From contig JBPOHD010000147.1 in NCBI GenBank assembly GCA_052035955.1, positions 1 through 24,818 on the forward strand: 24,818 nt of DNA, read 5' to 3'. The position numbers were made by a program, and so were the translations under genes. The stretch comes from JAEUNJ01 sp052035955. GTDB lineage: Bacteria > Pseudomonadota > Gammaproteobacteria > Burkholderiales > Rhodocyclaceae. Shown piece by piece: positions 19,115 through 24,818 of the stretch (within the stretch, counting starts at the first letter, position 1; each line of letters begins with the position of its first letter). The notes beneath the pieces were generated by a model. The model saw only the letters and a list, made by a program, of their open reading frames with translations. It was not told the origin of the DNA and searched no databases.

Positions 19115-20296
19115 ATGGCCGACGCGGCCCGCCATGACGACATCCTGCTGACCCCGTCCCGGCATTACAAGCCGGAGCATGCCGCCTTCCGCGAGACCGT
19201 GCGCCGCTTCGTCGCCCGGGAGATCGCCCCCCATGCGGACACCTGGGACGAGGCCGGGGAGTTCCCCCGGGACCTCTACCGCAAGGCCGCCGCCGCCGGC
19301 CTCTTCGCCATCGGCTACCCCGAGGCATACGGCGGCACGGGCCCCGAGGGCGACGACCCCTTCCTGCGCCTGATCCTTTCCGAGGAACTGGCCTGGTGCG
19401 GCAGCGGCGGCACGGCCGCCGGCCTCTTCTCCCACACCATCGGCGCACCCCCCATCGCCGCCGCCGGTTCCCCCGACATGCAGGCCCGGGTACTGCCGGC
19501 CATCCTCGACGGCTCCGCCATCAGCGCCCTGGCCGTCACCGAACCGGGGGGCGGTTCCGACGTCGCACGGCTCGCCACCACCGCGCGCCGCGACGGCGAC
19601 CATTACGTCGTCGACGGCAGCAAGATATTCATCACCTCCGGCCTGCGCGCCGACTACCTGACCACGGCGGTGCGCACCGGCGGGCCGGGCGCCGGCGGCG
19701 TGTCCCTGCTGCTGATCGAGGGCGACCGCACCGGCATCTCGCGCCGGCCCCTGAGGAAGATGGGCTGGTGGGCGTCCGACACGGCCGAGATCCATTTCGA
19801 CAACGTCCGGGTGCCGGTCGCCAACCTGATCGGCGGCGAGGGCCAGGGCTTCCCGATCATCATGCGCAACTTCAACAACGAGCGCATGAGCCTGGCCGCC
19901 TCGGCCAGCGGCGCCGCCCAGGCCTGCCTGCACGACGCCCTGGGTTGGGCGCGCACGCGCCGGACCTTCGGCCAGCGCCTGGCCGACCACCAGGTGATCC
20001 GCCACAAGCTGGTGGACATGGCCGAGCGGGTGGAGGCAACCCGGGCGCTGCTCGACGACCTGGCGGCGCGCCTGGCAGCCGGCGAATCCCCGGTGGCGCA
20101 GATCGCCATGGCCAAGAACTACGCGGCCCGCAGCATGCAGTTCTGCGCCGACGCAGCCGTGCAGATCCTCGGCGGCATGGGCTTCATGCGCGGCACCCGG
20201 GTCGAGCGCATCTACCGGGACGTGAAGGTGATGATGATAGGCGGCGGTGCCGAGGAAGTGATGAAGGACCTGGCGGCGCGGCAGCTGGGAATTTGA
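19115..20296 (+). CDS. Acyl-CoA dehydrogenase family protein (second copy)
   Basis: The 393-residue FAD enzyme has AVTEPGGGSDVARLATTA (140-157), FITSGLRADY, RTRRTFGQ and ILGGMGFMRGTRVERIYRDVK. Like the first dehydrogenase it has Gly at the medium-chain catalytic site (GGGAEEVM, 376-383) and the candidate base at E256 in NNERMSL, so it is of the isovaleryl/long-chain type. The two copies are clearly diverged, so they probably act on different intermediates rather than being a recent duplication. The start at 19115 has AAAGGA about 8 bases upstream. It follows the alpha subunit by 101 bases across a hairpin. It precedes the PadR gene by 211 bases holding a dispersed repeat and an operator candidate. 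Confidence 0.93.
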   Translation: MADAARHDDILLTPSRHYKPEHAAFRETVRRFVAREIAPHADTWDEAGEFPRDLYRKAAAAGLFAIGYPEAYGGTGPEGDDPFLRLILSEELAWCGSGGTAAGLFSHTIGAPPIAAAGSPDMQARVLPAILDGSAISALAVTEPGGGSDVARLATTARRDGDHYVVDGSKIFITSGLRADYLTTAVRTGGPGAGGVSLLLIEGDRTGISRRPLRKMGWWASDTAEIHFDNVRVPVANLIGGEGQGFPIIMRNFNNERMSLAASASGAAQACLHDALGWARTRRTFGQRLADHQVIRHKLVDMAERVEATRALLDDLAARLAAGESPVAQIAMAKNYAARSMQFCADAAVQILGGMGFMRGTRVERIYRDVKVMMIGGGAEEVMKDLAARQLGI

Positions 20297-20304
20297 CGCA
20301 AAAG

Positions 20305-20412
20305 CCTTCACCACCAAGGCACAAAGGACACCAAGGGGCACGAAGAACTGCAATTGACCTCGGGTTCCTTTGCCCGTCTTCGCGCTTCCTTTGTGCCCCT
20401 TCGTGAACTTCA
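20305..20412. repeat. Imperfect inverted repeat of the AAGGCACAAAGG/CACGAAG dispersed type
   Basis: The left arm holds CACCACCAAGGCACAAAGGA and GGGGCACGAAG (about 20308-20345). The right arm holds the complement-like words TCCTTTGTGCCCCTTCGTGAA (about 20387-20407, plus TCCTTTGCCCGTCTTCG upstream of it). Words of this kind occur as widespread intergenic repeats in many bacterial genomes. It could form a long imperfect hairpin after the dehydrogenase gene and act in mRNA 3'-end stability. Confidence 0.5.
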
Positions 20413-20458
20413 TGCCTCCGTGGCCGGCCCTTGAATCGGCCTTTCCGCGACTTTGCTG

Positions 20459-20495
20459 ACTATGCAACCCGTTGCAATGCAATTCGTTGCATAGT
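20459..20495. promoter_or_regulatory. Tandem inverted-repeat operator candidate upstream of padR
   Basis: A perfect inverted repeat ACTATGCAAC-N17-GTTGCATAGT spans the site. Inside it lie two 14-bp palindromes in tandem, TGCAACCCGTTGCA (20463-20476, perfect) and TGCAATTCGTTGCA (20478-20491, one mismatch), centred 15 bases apart. The site ends 12 bases before the PadR start codon. PadR-family repressors commonly bind inverted repeats in their own promoters, so autoregulation of padR-fadH is inferred. Confidence 0.65.
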
Positions 20496-20507
20496 AGGCT
20501 GGGCGCC

Positions 20508-21050
20508 ATGTCCCTGGACCACGCCCTGCTCGTCTCCCTGCTCGAGAAGCCCAGTTCCGGCTATGCGCTGGCGCGCCGCTTCGACCGCTCCATCGGCCAT
20601 TTCTGGGAGGCCACCCACCAGCAGATCTACCGGGTGCTGGCGCGCATGGAGGAAGCCGGCTGGGTGAAGGCGCGGCTGCGCCCGGGGGAGTCCGCTCCGG
20701 ACAGGAAGGAATTCACCGTGACGGCGTGGGGCCGAAAGGAGTTGGCACGCTGGCTGCCCGAACCGGCGGAGCCCCAGGGCTACCGGGATGCCCTGATGGT
20801 CAAGCTGCGCGGCGCCGCCTTCGACGACCCGGCCCGGCTGCGGCCGGAGGTGGAGCGCCAGCAGGCGGTCCACTCGGCGCAGCTTGCCCATTACCGCGCC
20901 ATCGAGGCGCGCGATTTTTCCGGCCCCCTGGATCGCCAGCGGGCCCTGCAATACCAGGTCCTGAAGAGCGGCATCCGCATCGAGCAGGCCTGGATTGACT
21001 GGTGCGCGGAGACCCTGGGTCTGCTGCGCGAACTGGAACGAGACCGATGA
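20508..21050 (+). CDS. PadR family transcriptional regulator
   Basis: The 180-residue protein starts MSLDHALLVSLLEKPSSGYALARRF and has the PadR winged helix-turn-helix at about 1-80, with HQQIYRVLARMEEAGWVKAR as recognition helix and strand. A C-terminal helical dimerisation region (about 90-175, PadR_C / Vir_act_alpha_C type) follows. Family members repress genes in response to small aromatic or acyl ligands, and the ligand here is unknown. The start at 20508 was chosen because the in-frame upstream start lies inside the operator repeats. The stop codon overlaps the ribosome-binding site of the fadH-like gene 13 bases downstream, so the two are co-expressed. It probably controls that reductase and perhaps the whole acyl-CoA cluster. 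Confidence 0.92.
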   Translation: MSLDHALLVSLLEKPSSGYALARRFDRSIGHFWEATHQQIYRVLARMEEAGWVKARLRPGESAPDRKEFTVTAWGRKELARWLPEPAEPQGYRDALMVKLRGAAFDDPARLRPEVERQQAVHSAQLAHYRAIEARDFSGPLDRQRALQYQVLKSGIRIEQAWIDWCAETLGLLRELERDR

Positions 21051-21063
21051 GGAGAACAGCAGC

Positions 21064-23079
21064 ATGAGCCATCCCTACCCGCACCTCCTGGCGCCCCTGG
21101 ACCTGGGCTTCACCACCCTCAAGAACCGTGTGCTCATGGGCTCCATGCACACGGGCCTGGAGGACATTCCCGAAGGCTACGGCCGCATGGCGGCCTTCTA
21201 CGCCGAGCGGGCCCAGGGCGGCGTCGGCCTCATCGTCACCGGCGGCTTCGCGCCCAATGCGGACAGCATGGTGGTCGCGGGCGGCGGCATCCTCGACAAC
21301 GAGGCGGTGGCGGAGAAGCACCGGGTGATCACCGAGGCCGTGCATCGGGAAGGCGGCAAGATCTGCCTGCAGGTGCTGCACACCGGCCGCTATGCCTACG
21401 TGAAGGAGCCGGTTGCCCCCTCCGCCATCAAGGCGCCGATCAACCCGAACACGCCGCGCGCCATGAGCGAGGAGGACATCCAGCGCACCCTGGACGACTA
21501 TGTGCAGTGCTCGGCCATGGCGCAGTTCGCCGGCTACGACGGCGTCGAGATCATGGGCTCCGAGGGCTACCTGATCAACGAGTTCATCGCCCCCGCCACC
21601 AACCAGCGTGACGACCGCTGGGGCGGCAGCTTCGAGAACCGCATCCGCTTCGCCGTGGAATGCGTATCGCGGGTACGGGCCCGCGTCGGCCGCGAGTTCA
21701 TCATCATCTTCCGCCTGTCCATGCTGGACCTGGTGGATGGCGGCAGCACCTGGGAGGAGATCGTCGCCACGGCCAGGGCCATCGAGCAGGCCGGCGCCAC
21801 CCTGATCAACACGGGGGTCGGCTGGCACGAGGCGCGCATCCCCACCATCGCCACCATGGTGCCGCGGGCCGCCTATACCTGGGTCACCGCCCGCATGAAG
21901 GGACAGGTGAAGATCCCGCTGGTCACCACGAACCGCATCAACGACCCGGCCGTGGCCGAGGCCGTGCTGGCCCGCGGCGACGCCGACATGGTGTCCATGG
22001 CGCGCCCCTTCCTGGCCGACGCCGAGTTCGTGAAGAAGGCCGCCGAGAACCGGGCCGACGAGATCAACACCTGCATCGCCTGCAACCAGGCCTGCCTGGA
22101 CCACATCTTCTCGCGCAAGCTGTGCTCCTGCCTGGTGAACCCGCGGGCCTGCGCCGAAACCGAGATCACGATCGCGCCGGCGGCTGCGAAGAAGAAGGTG
22201 GCCGTGGTCGGTGCCGGCCCGGCCGGCCTGGCGGCCGCCACGACCCTGGCCGAACGCGGCCATGCCGTCACCCTGTTCGAGGCGGCCGGCGAGATCGGTG
22301 GCCAGTTCAACCTGGCCCGCCGCATTCCCGGCAAGGAGGAGTTCGGCGAGACCCTGCGCTACTTCCGGCGCCGCCTGGAGATCACCGGCGTCGAGGTGAA
22401 GCTGGGCACCCGCGCCACCGCCGAGGCCCTGAAGGGCTACGACCAGGTGATCCTGGCCACGGGCATCGTGCCGCGCACGCCACCCATCGCCGGCATCGAC
22501 CACCCGAAGGTGGCCAGCTACATCGATGTGGTGGAAGGCCGCAAGCAGGCCGGCCGGAAGGTCGCCATCATCGGCGCCGGCGGCATCGGCTTCGACGTGG
22601 CGGAATTGCTGACCCATGCCGACGGCCACGCCGACCCCATCGACGCCTATCGCAAGGAGTGGGGCATCGACACGGAATACACCAAGCGCGGCGGACTGTT
22701 GGAAGCGAAGATGCCGCCGACGCCGCGCCAGGTGGTCCTCCTCCAGCGCAAGCCCACCAAGGTGGGCGACGGCCTGGCCAAAACCACCGGCTGGGCCCGC
22801 CGCCTGCTGTTGCTGAAGCGGGGCGTGCAGATGGTGGCCGGAGTCCAGTACGAGCGCATCGACGATGCCGGGTTGCATGTCACCGTGGATGGCCAGCCTC
22901 GGGTGCTCGACGTGGACACCGTGGTGGTCTGCGCCGGCCAGGAACCGCGCCGGGAACTGCAGGCGGACCTGGAGAAGGCGGGCATCCCCGTAACCCTCAT
23001 CGGCGGCGCCGACGTGGCCGCGGAACTGGACGCCAAGCGGGCCATCGCCCAGGGGACGAAGGTGGCAATGGCAGTGTGA
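21064..23079 (+). CDS. fadH: NADPH-dependent 2,4-dienoyl-CoA reductase, FadH type
   Basis: FadH reduces the conjugated double bonds of 2,4-dienoyl-CoA during beta-oxidation of unsaturated acids. The 671-residue length matches E. coli FadH (672). The N-terminal TIM barrel of the old-yellow-enzyme type has catalytic Y169 in GSEGYLINEF and H255 in GWHEARIPT. The 4Fe-4S ligands are C337, C340, C344 and C356 in CIACNQACLDHIF and CSCLVNP, with the same spacing as E. coli. The C-terminal half has the FAD dinucleotide fold GAGPAG (383-388) and a second fold VAIIGAGGIGFDVAELL for NADPH. The start at 21064 has AGGAG at 21050-21054. The last gene of the plus-strand acyl-CoA run. Confidence 0.95.
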   Translation: MSHPYPHLLAPLDLGFTTLKNRVLMGSMHTGLEDIPEGYGRMAAFYAERAQGGVGLIVTGGFAPNADSMVVAGGGILDNEAVAEKHRVITEAVHREGGKICLQVLHTGRYAYVKEPVAPSAIKAPINPNTPRAMSEEDIQRTLDDYVQCSAMAQFAGYDGVEIMGSEGYLINEFIAPATNQRDDRWGGSFENRIRFAVECVSRVRARVGREFIIIFRLSMLDLVDGGSTWEEIVATARAIEQAGATLINTGVGWHEARIPTIATMVPRAAYTWVTARMKGQVKIPLVTTNRINDPAVAEAVLARGDADMVSMARPFLADAEFVKKAAENRADEINTCIACNQACLDHIFSRKLCSCLVNPRACAETEITIAPAAAKKKVAVVGAGPAGLAAATTLAERGHAVTLFEAAGEIGGQFNLARRIPGKEEFGETLRYFRRRLEITGVEVKLGTRATAEALKGYDQVILATGIVPRTPPIAGIDHPKVASYIDVVEGRKQAGRKVAIIGAGGIGFDVAELLTHADGHADPIDAYRKEWGIDTEYTKRGGLLEAKMPPTPRQVVLLQRKPTKVGDGLAKTTGWARRLLLLKRGVQMVAGVQYERIDDAGLHVTVDGQPRVLDVDTVVVCAGQEPRRELQADLEKAGIPVTLIGGADVAAELDAKRAIAQGTKVAMAV

Positions 23080-23096
23080 CCGGCAGCGACTGGGCC

Positions 23097-23228
23097 TTGT
23101 AGGAGCGGGCTTGCCCGCGAGCTTGGCGGCTGCGACCATCGATTGAAGAAGCGCTTCGCGGCCGCGCCCTGTTTCACGTGGGCCCGATGCTTGGCGGCAG
23201 CCATTCGCGGGCAAGCCCGCTCCTACAA
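23097..23228. repeat. REP-like element pair: perfect 24-bp inverted repeat (REPIN-like)
   Basis: The arm at 23097-23120, beginning TTGTAGGAGCGGGCTTG, is the exact reverse complement of 23205-23228, which ends AAGCCCGCTCCTACAA. Each arm also contains its own small hairpin GCGGGCTTGCCCGC. The two REP words face each other across 84 bases that also hold a repeated GCTTGGCGGC (23121 and 23189). The word is very like REP sequences abundant between genes of Pseudomonas putida and relatives. It lies directly after the fadH gene. No transposase is near. Confidence 0.85.
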
Positions 23229-23246
23229 ATTCCTGATATGCGAGCG

Positions 23247-23280
23247 AAAAAAATCCCGGCCGGCAAGGCCGGCCGGGATT
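23247..23280 (-). terminator. Strong intrinsic terminator of the PEP-CTERM gene
   Basis: A perfect 13-bp stem (23252-23264 with 23268-23280; core CCCGGCCGGC) has a 3-base loop. On the minus strand it is followed by seven T residues (A-run 23247-23253 on the plus strand). It lies 45 bases past the stop codon of the minus-strand PEP-CTERM gene. The plus-strand side has no T-run, so it acts mainly for the minus strand. Confidence 0.92.
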
Positions 23281-23324
23281 CTGGCGAAACCTGCGCCGCG
23301 ATTCCGCCCGCGGCGAAGTGTGGA

Positions 23325-24197
23325 TCAGCCTGCGCGCTGCTTCCGGCGCCGCCCGACGGCGCCCAGCACGCCGAGGCCGGCGAGCATGAGCGCGTAGGTT
23401 TCGGGTTCCGGCACCGGCGGCCGCACGCTGCCGCCGCCGGCGGTCAGGCCGGCCACGGCGTCGATCTCGTCTTCGGTGTCGGAGAGGGGCCGCAGGGCCT
23501 GGGAACCGACGCCCTGGACGGACACGTAGCGGAAAGTCGCCTTCGGATCGTCGAGCGTCCAGACGGTCGTGAAGCCGTCGGCAAGGGAGATGTGGTCGGC
23601 CTCCCAGCCCTGCATATAAACAGCGGACAGTTTCGCCAGGTGCCAGTCGGCGAGGTTGGTCGAATTCGGCGTGTCCGTGAGATAGACCGTGTATTCGAGG
23701 GCCTCATTGGGAAGCGGCCCGTGGTCGACCACGGGGAACACGACGGCCTGGTTGGCCGGCCCGCCCAGGTCCCAGATGCTGCCTTGCCAGGGCGTGTCGA
23801 GGGCCGGGTCGGTACTGGCGTTGCTGCCGTAGTTCTGGCCCCAGGCATAGTCGCGGGCGTCCAGGGCGGTCGGGATCGAGAAGACCGAATAGGCGTAGCT
23901 CAGCTTGCCTGTCGTCTGGCCGGTGGCGGTCAGGTTGCCGGCATAGGTGGTGCCGAAGAAGAGTCCGGCCGGATCGGTCCAGGTGCCGGTGCTGACGTGC
24001 AGTTCGCCGGCGCCGGTGCCGACGGTGAAGCCCAGGTCGCCGAAGGTCTTCGCGCTGGCGCCCTGGAATAGCGTGGTGTAATCGGGGTCCGCCGGACCGG
24101 TGATGAAGGTGGCGGCCGACGACGCGGCCGGAAGGCCGCCGAGGAGGACCGCCGAGGCGGCGACGAGCGGAATTCGGCGGCGGATGGAGGCTGTCAT
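23325..24197 (-). CDS. PEP-CTERM sorting domain-containing exported protein
   Basis: The 290-residue protein has a Sec signal peptide (MTASIRRRIP, hydrophobic core, SSAA cleavage near residue 27). The acidic, Gly/Thr-rich extracellular domain of about 230 residues has no motif I recognise. The C-terminus is the PEP-CTERM signal: VPEPETY (262-268), a transmembrane stretch, then RRRKQR. Such signals are processed by exosortase (EpsH/XrtA-type) in bacteria that make exopolysaccharide. The gene for that enzyme is not in the window. The start at 24197 has GAGGA 8 bases upstream. A longer frame from 24341 would add an uncharacteristic Arg/Gly-rich stretch before the signal peptide. It is monocistronic with its own terminator. 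Function unknown, surface or matrix location inferred. Confidence 0.9.
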   Translation of the reverse strand: MTASIRRRIPLVAASAVLLGGLPAASSAATFITGPADPDYTTLFQGASAKTFGDLGFTVGTGAGELHVSTGTWTDPAGLFFGTTYAGNLTATGQTTGKLSYAYSVFSIPTALDARDYAWGQNYGSNASTDPALDTPWQGSIWDLGGPANQAVVFPVVDHGPLPNEALEYTVYLTDTPNSTNLADWHLAKLSAVYMQGWEADHISLADGFTTVWTLDDPKATFRYVSVQGVGSQALRPLSDTEDEIDAVAGLTAGGGSVRPPVPEPETYALMLAGLGVLGAVGRRRKQRAG

Positions 24198-24321
24198 GGC
24201 GATAATCCTCGATGCTGGGTTCGATCCTGCTGAACGGGGTACTGCCGGCCGACCGGGACAGCGCGCCGGAAGCCCCCGATGGCGGCCGCCGCAACGCTGT
24301 ACGCGGCGGCCGTTTGGTTCG

Positions 24322-24351
24322 ATCCTAAATTGTTCGAACATGGGGCCACAA
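24322..24351 (-). promoter_or_regulatory. Possible promoter of the PEP-CTERM gene with an operator-like palindrome in its spacer
   Basis: On the minus strand TTGTGG (24346-24351) and TAGGAT (24322-24327) form a -35/-10-like pair with an 18-base spacer. The perfect palindrome TGTTCGAACA (24331-24340) lies inside the spacer, a usual place for a repressor site. Both hexamers are only partial matches, so this is tentative. Confidence 0.3.
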
Positions 24352-24367
24352 TAGTCCGAACGGACTA
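24352..24367. promoter_or_regulatory. Palindrome TAGTCCG-AA-CGGACTA, candidate operator upstream of the FAD-dehydrogenase gene
   Basis: A perfect 7-bp inverted repeat with a 2-base centre lies 24 bases before the ATG at 24392 and 11 bases from a second palindrome, TGTTCGAACA. Both share a TCGAAC/TCCGAAC-like half-site. The position between two divergent genes suggests a shared regulator, not identified here. Confidence 0.4.
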
Positions 24368-24391
24368 ATGGTCGCTACGGAGGAGACGGGG

Positions 24392-24818
24392 ATGGAAAAC
24401 CATGATTGCGACGTCGCCATCGTCGGCGGCGGATTGGCCGGCATCGTCGCCGCGCTGGAACTGCTGGAGCGGAACCTGCGGGTCCTGATCCTCGACCGGG
24501 ACGCCGAGGAGAATTTCGGCGGGCTGGCCAAGGAAAGCTTCGGCGGCATCTTCGTCGTGGACAGTCCGGAGCAGAAGCGCGCCGGGGTCGCGGATTCCGC
24601 CGAGCGGGCCCTGGCCGACTGGAAGCGCTTCGGCGAACTGGACGGGACCGACCCCACCCACGCCCTGCCGCTGGCCTGGGCCGAGGCCTACGTGGGTGCC
24701 AGCCGTTCCGACGTCTATGAGTGGCTCCGGGGCCGCGGCATCGGCTTTCTCCCCATTCCCCACTGGGTCGAGCGGGACGGCAACTCGGTGCCGCGCTTTC
24801 ACATCGTATGGGGAACCG
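24392..24818 (+). CDS. FAD-binding dehydrogenase, COG3573-like (5' part, runs off the window)
   Basis: The first 142 codons are visible and open to the window edge. They show the FAD dinucleotide-binding fold CDVAIVGGGLAGIVAALEL (GGGLAG at 12-17), ending in the acidic LILDRD. The family-like segments FGGLAKESFGGIF and GIGFLPIPHWVERDGNSVPRFHIVWG follow. This pattern fits the predicted FAD-binding dehydrogenases of COG3573, distantly related to fumarate reductase flavoproteins and 3-ketosteroid 1-dehydrogenase. The substrate is not known, and steroid activity should not be assumed. The start at 24392 has GGAGGAG at 24379-24385. It is divergent from the PEP-CTERM gene, with palindromes between them. 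Confidence 0.85.
   Translation, partial: MENHDCDVAIVGGGLAGIVAALELLERNLRVLILDRDAEENFGGLAKESFGGIFVVDSPEQKRAGVADSAERALADWKRFGELDGTDPTHALPLAWAEAYVGASRSDVYEWLRGRGIGFLPIPHWVERDGNSVPRFHIVWGT

Noticed and set aside
20800..23214. An 804-codon open frame on the minus strand opposite the fadH gene, longer than fadH itself
   Set aside because: It is a GC-rich antisense shadow: Gly/Ala/His/Gln-rich with no recognisable domain. The plus strand encodes a full FadH with all catalytic and Fe-S residues.
24198..24391. Sigma-54 (PrsR-type) promoter before the PEP-CTERM gene
   Set aside because: I looked for a TGGCAC-N5-TTGC-like element on the minus strand and found no acceptable match.
24392..24818. 3-ketosteroid 1-dehydrogenase and hence a steroid-degradation island
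   Set aside because: Only 142 residues are visible, and they look more like COG3573 than a characterised KstD. No other steroid genes are in the window.

Overview
The window is high-GC, densely packed chromosomal DNA. It most resembles a betaproteobacterium of the Rhodocyclales type. That inference rests on the block BPSS1780-family membrane protein / nadD / rsfS / rlmH / maf / rng, a DUF2782 protein, a LOG protein divergent from polA, a CJM1_0395-type metalloprotease-like protein, and a PEP-CTERM exported protein. I see no rRNA, tRNA, CRISPR array, integrase or transposase. The genus cannot be read from the sequence alone.

Region 1 (1-10513) is housekeeping. A complete TPP riboswitch (1-81) precedes thiC. 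polA lies convergent to thiC on the minus strand. A LOG-family gene starts 12 bp from the polA start codon, in the opposite direction, and is followed by a small exported DUF2782 protein. Next comes a co-directional run: BPSS1780-family membrane protein, nadD (14-nt overlap), rsfS, rlmH (4-nt GTGA overlap with rsfS), a Maf nucleotide pyrophosphatase, and rng (RNase G).

Region 2 (10535-12903) holds an AhpD-like peroxidase-related enzyme on the minus strand. It is divergent from a putatively exported (Tat-like signal) dienelactone hydrolase. Then come a 29-bp direct repeat pair flanking a consensus DnaA-box word, a terminator-like hairpin, and a small HExxH-containing CJM1_0395-family protein.

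Region 3 (12993-23079) is a catabolic acyl-CoA module, almost entirely on the plus strand. It begins at a perfect 18-bp palindrome (candidate operator). The genes are a PECR/DECR-like SDR without the usual Tyr-Lys pair, a methylcrotonyl/geranyl-CoA-carboxylase-type beta subunit, an acyl-CoA dehydrogenase, the biotinylated alpha subunit, a second acyl-CoA dehydrogenase, a PadR regulator preceded by a tandem inverted-repeat operator candidate, and a FadH-type 2,4-dienoyl-CoA reductase. A 46-codon membrane-protein ORF with a good ribosome-binding site lies on the opposite strand between the beta subunit and the first dehydrogenase. The order SDR-beta-dehydrogenase-alpha recalls atuB-C-D-F of acyclic terpene (citronellol/geraniol) catabolism, but no hydratase (atuE) or lyase gene is present. 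The best inference is degradation of an unsaturated, methyl-branched acyl-CoA whose identity is unknown.

Region 4 (23080-24818) contains a REP-like perfect 24-bp inverted repeat resembling Pseudomonas REP sequences and a strong terminator for the minus-strand PEP-CTERM gene. A palindrome-rich divergent promoter region follows, then the 5' part of a COG3573-like FAD-binding dehydrogenase that runs off the window.
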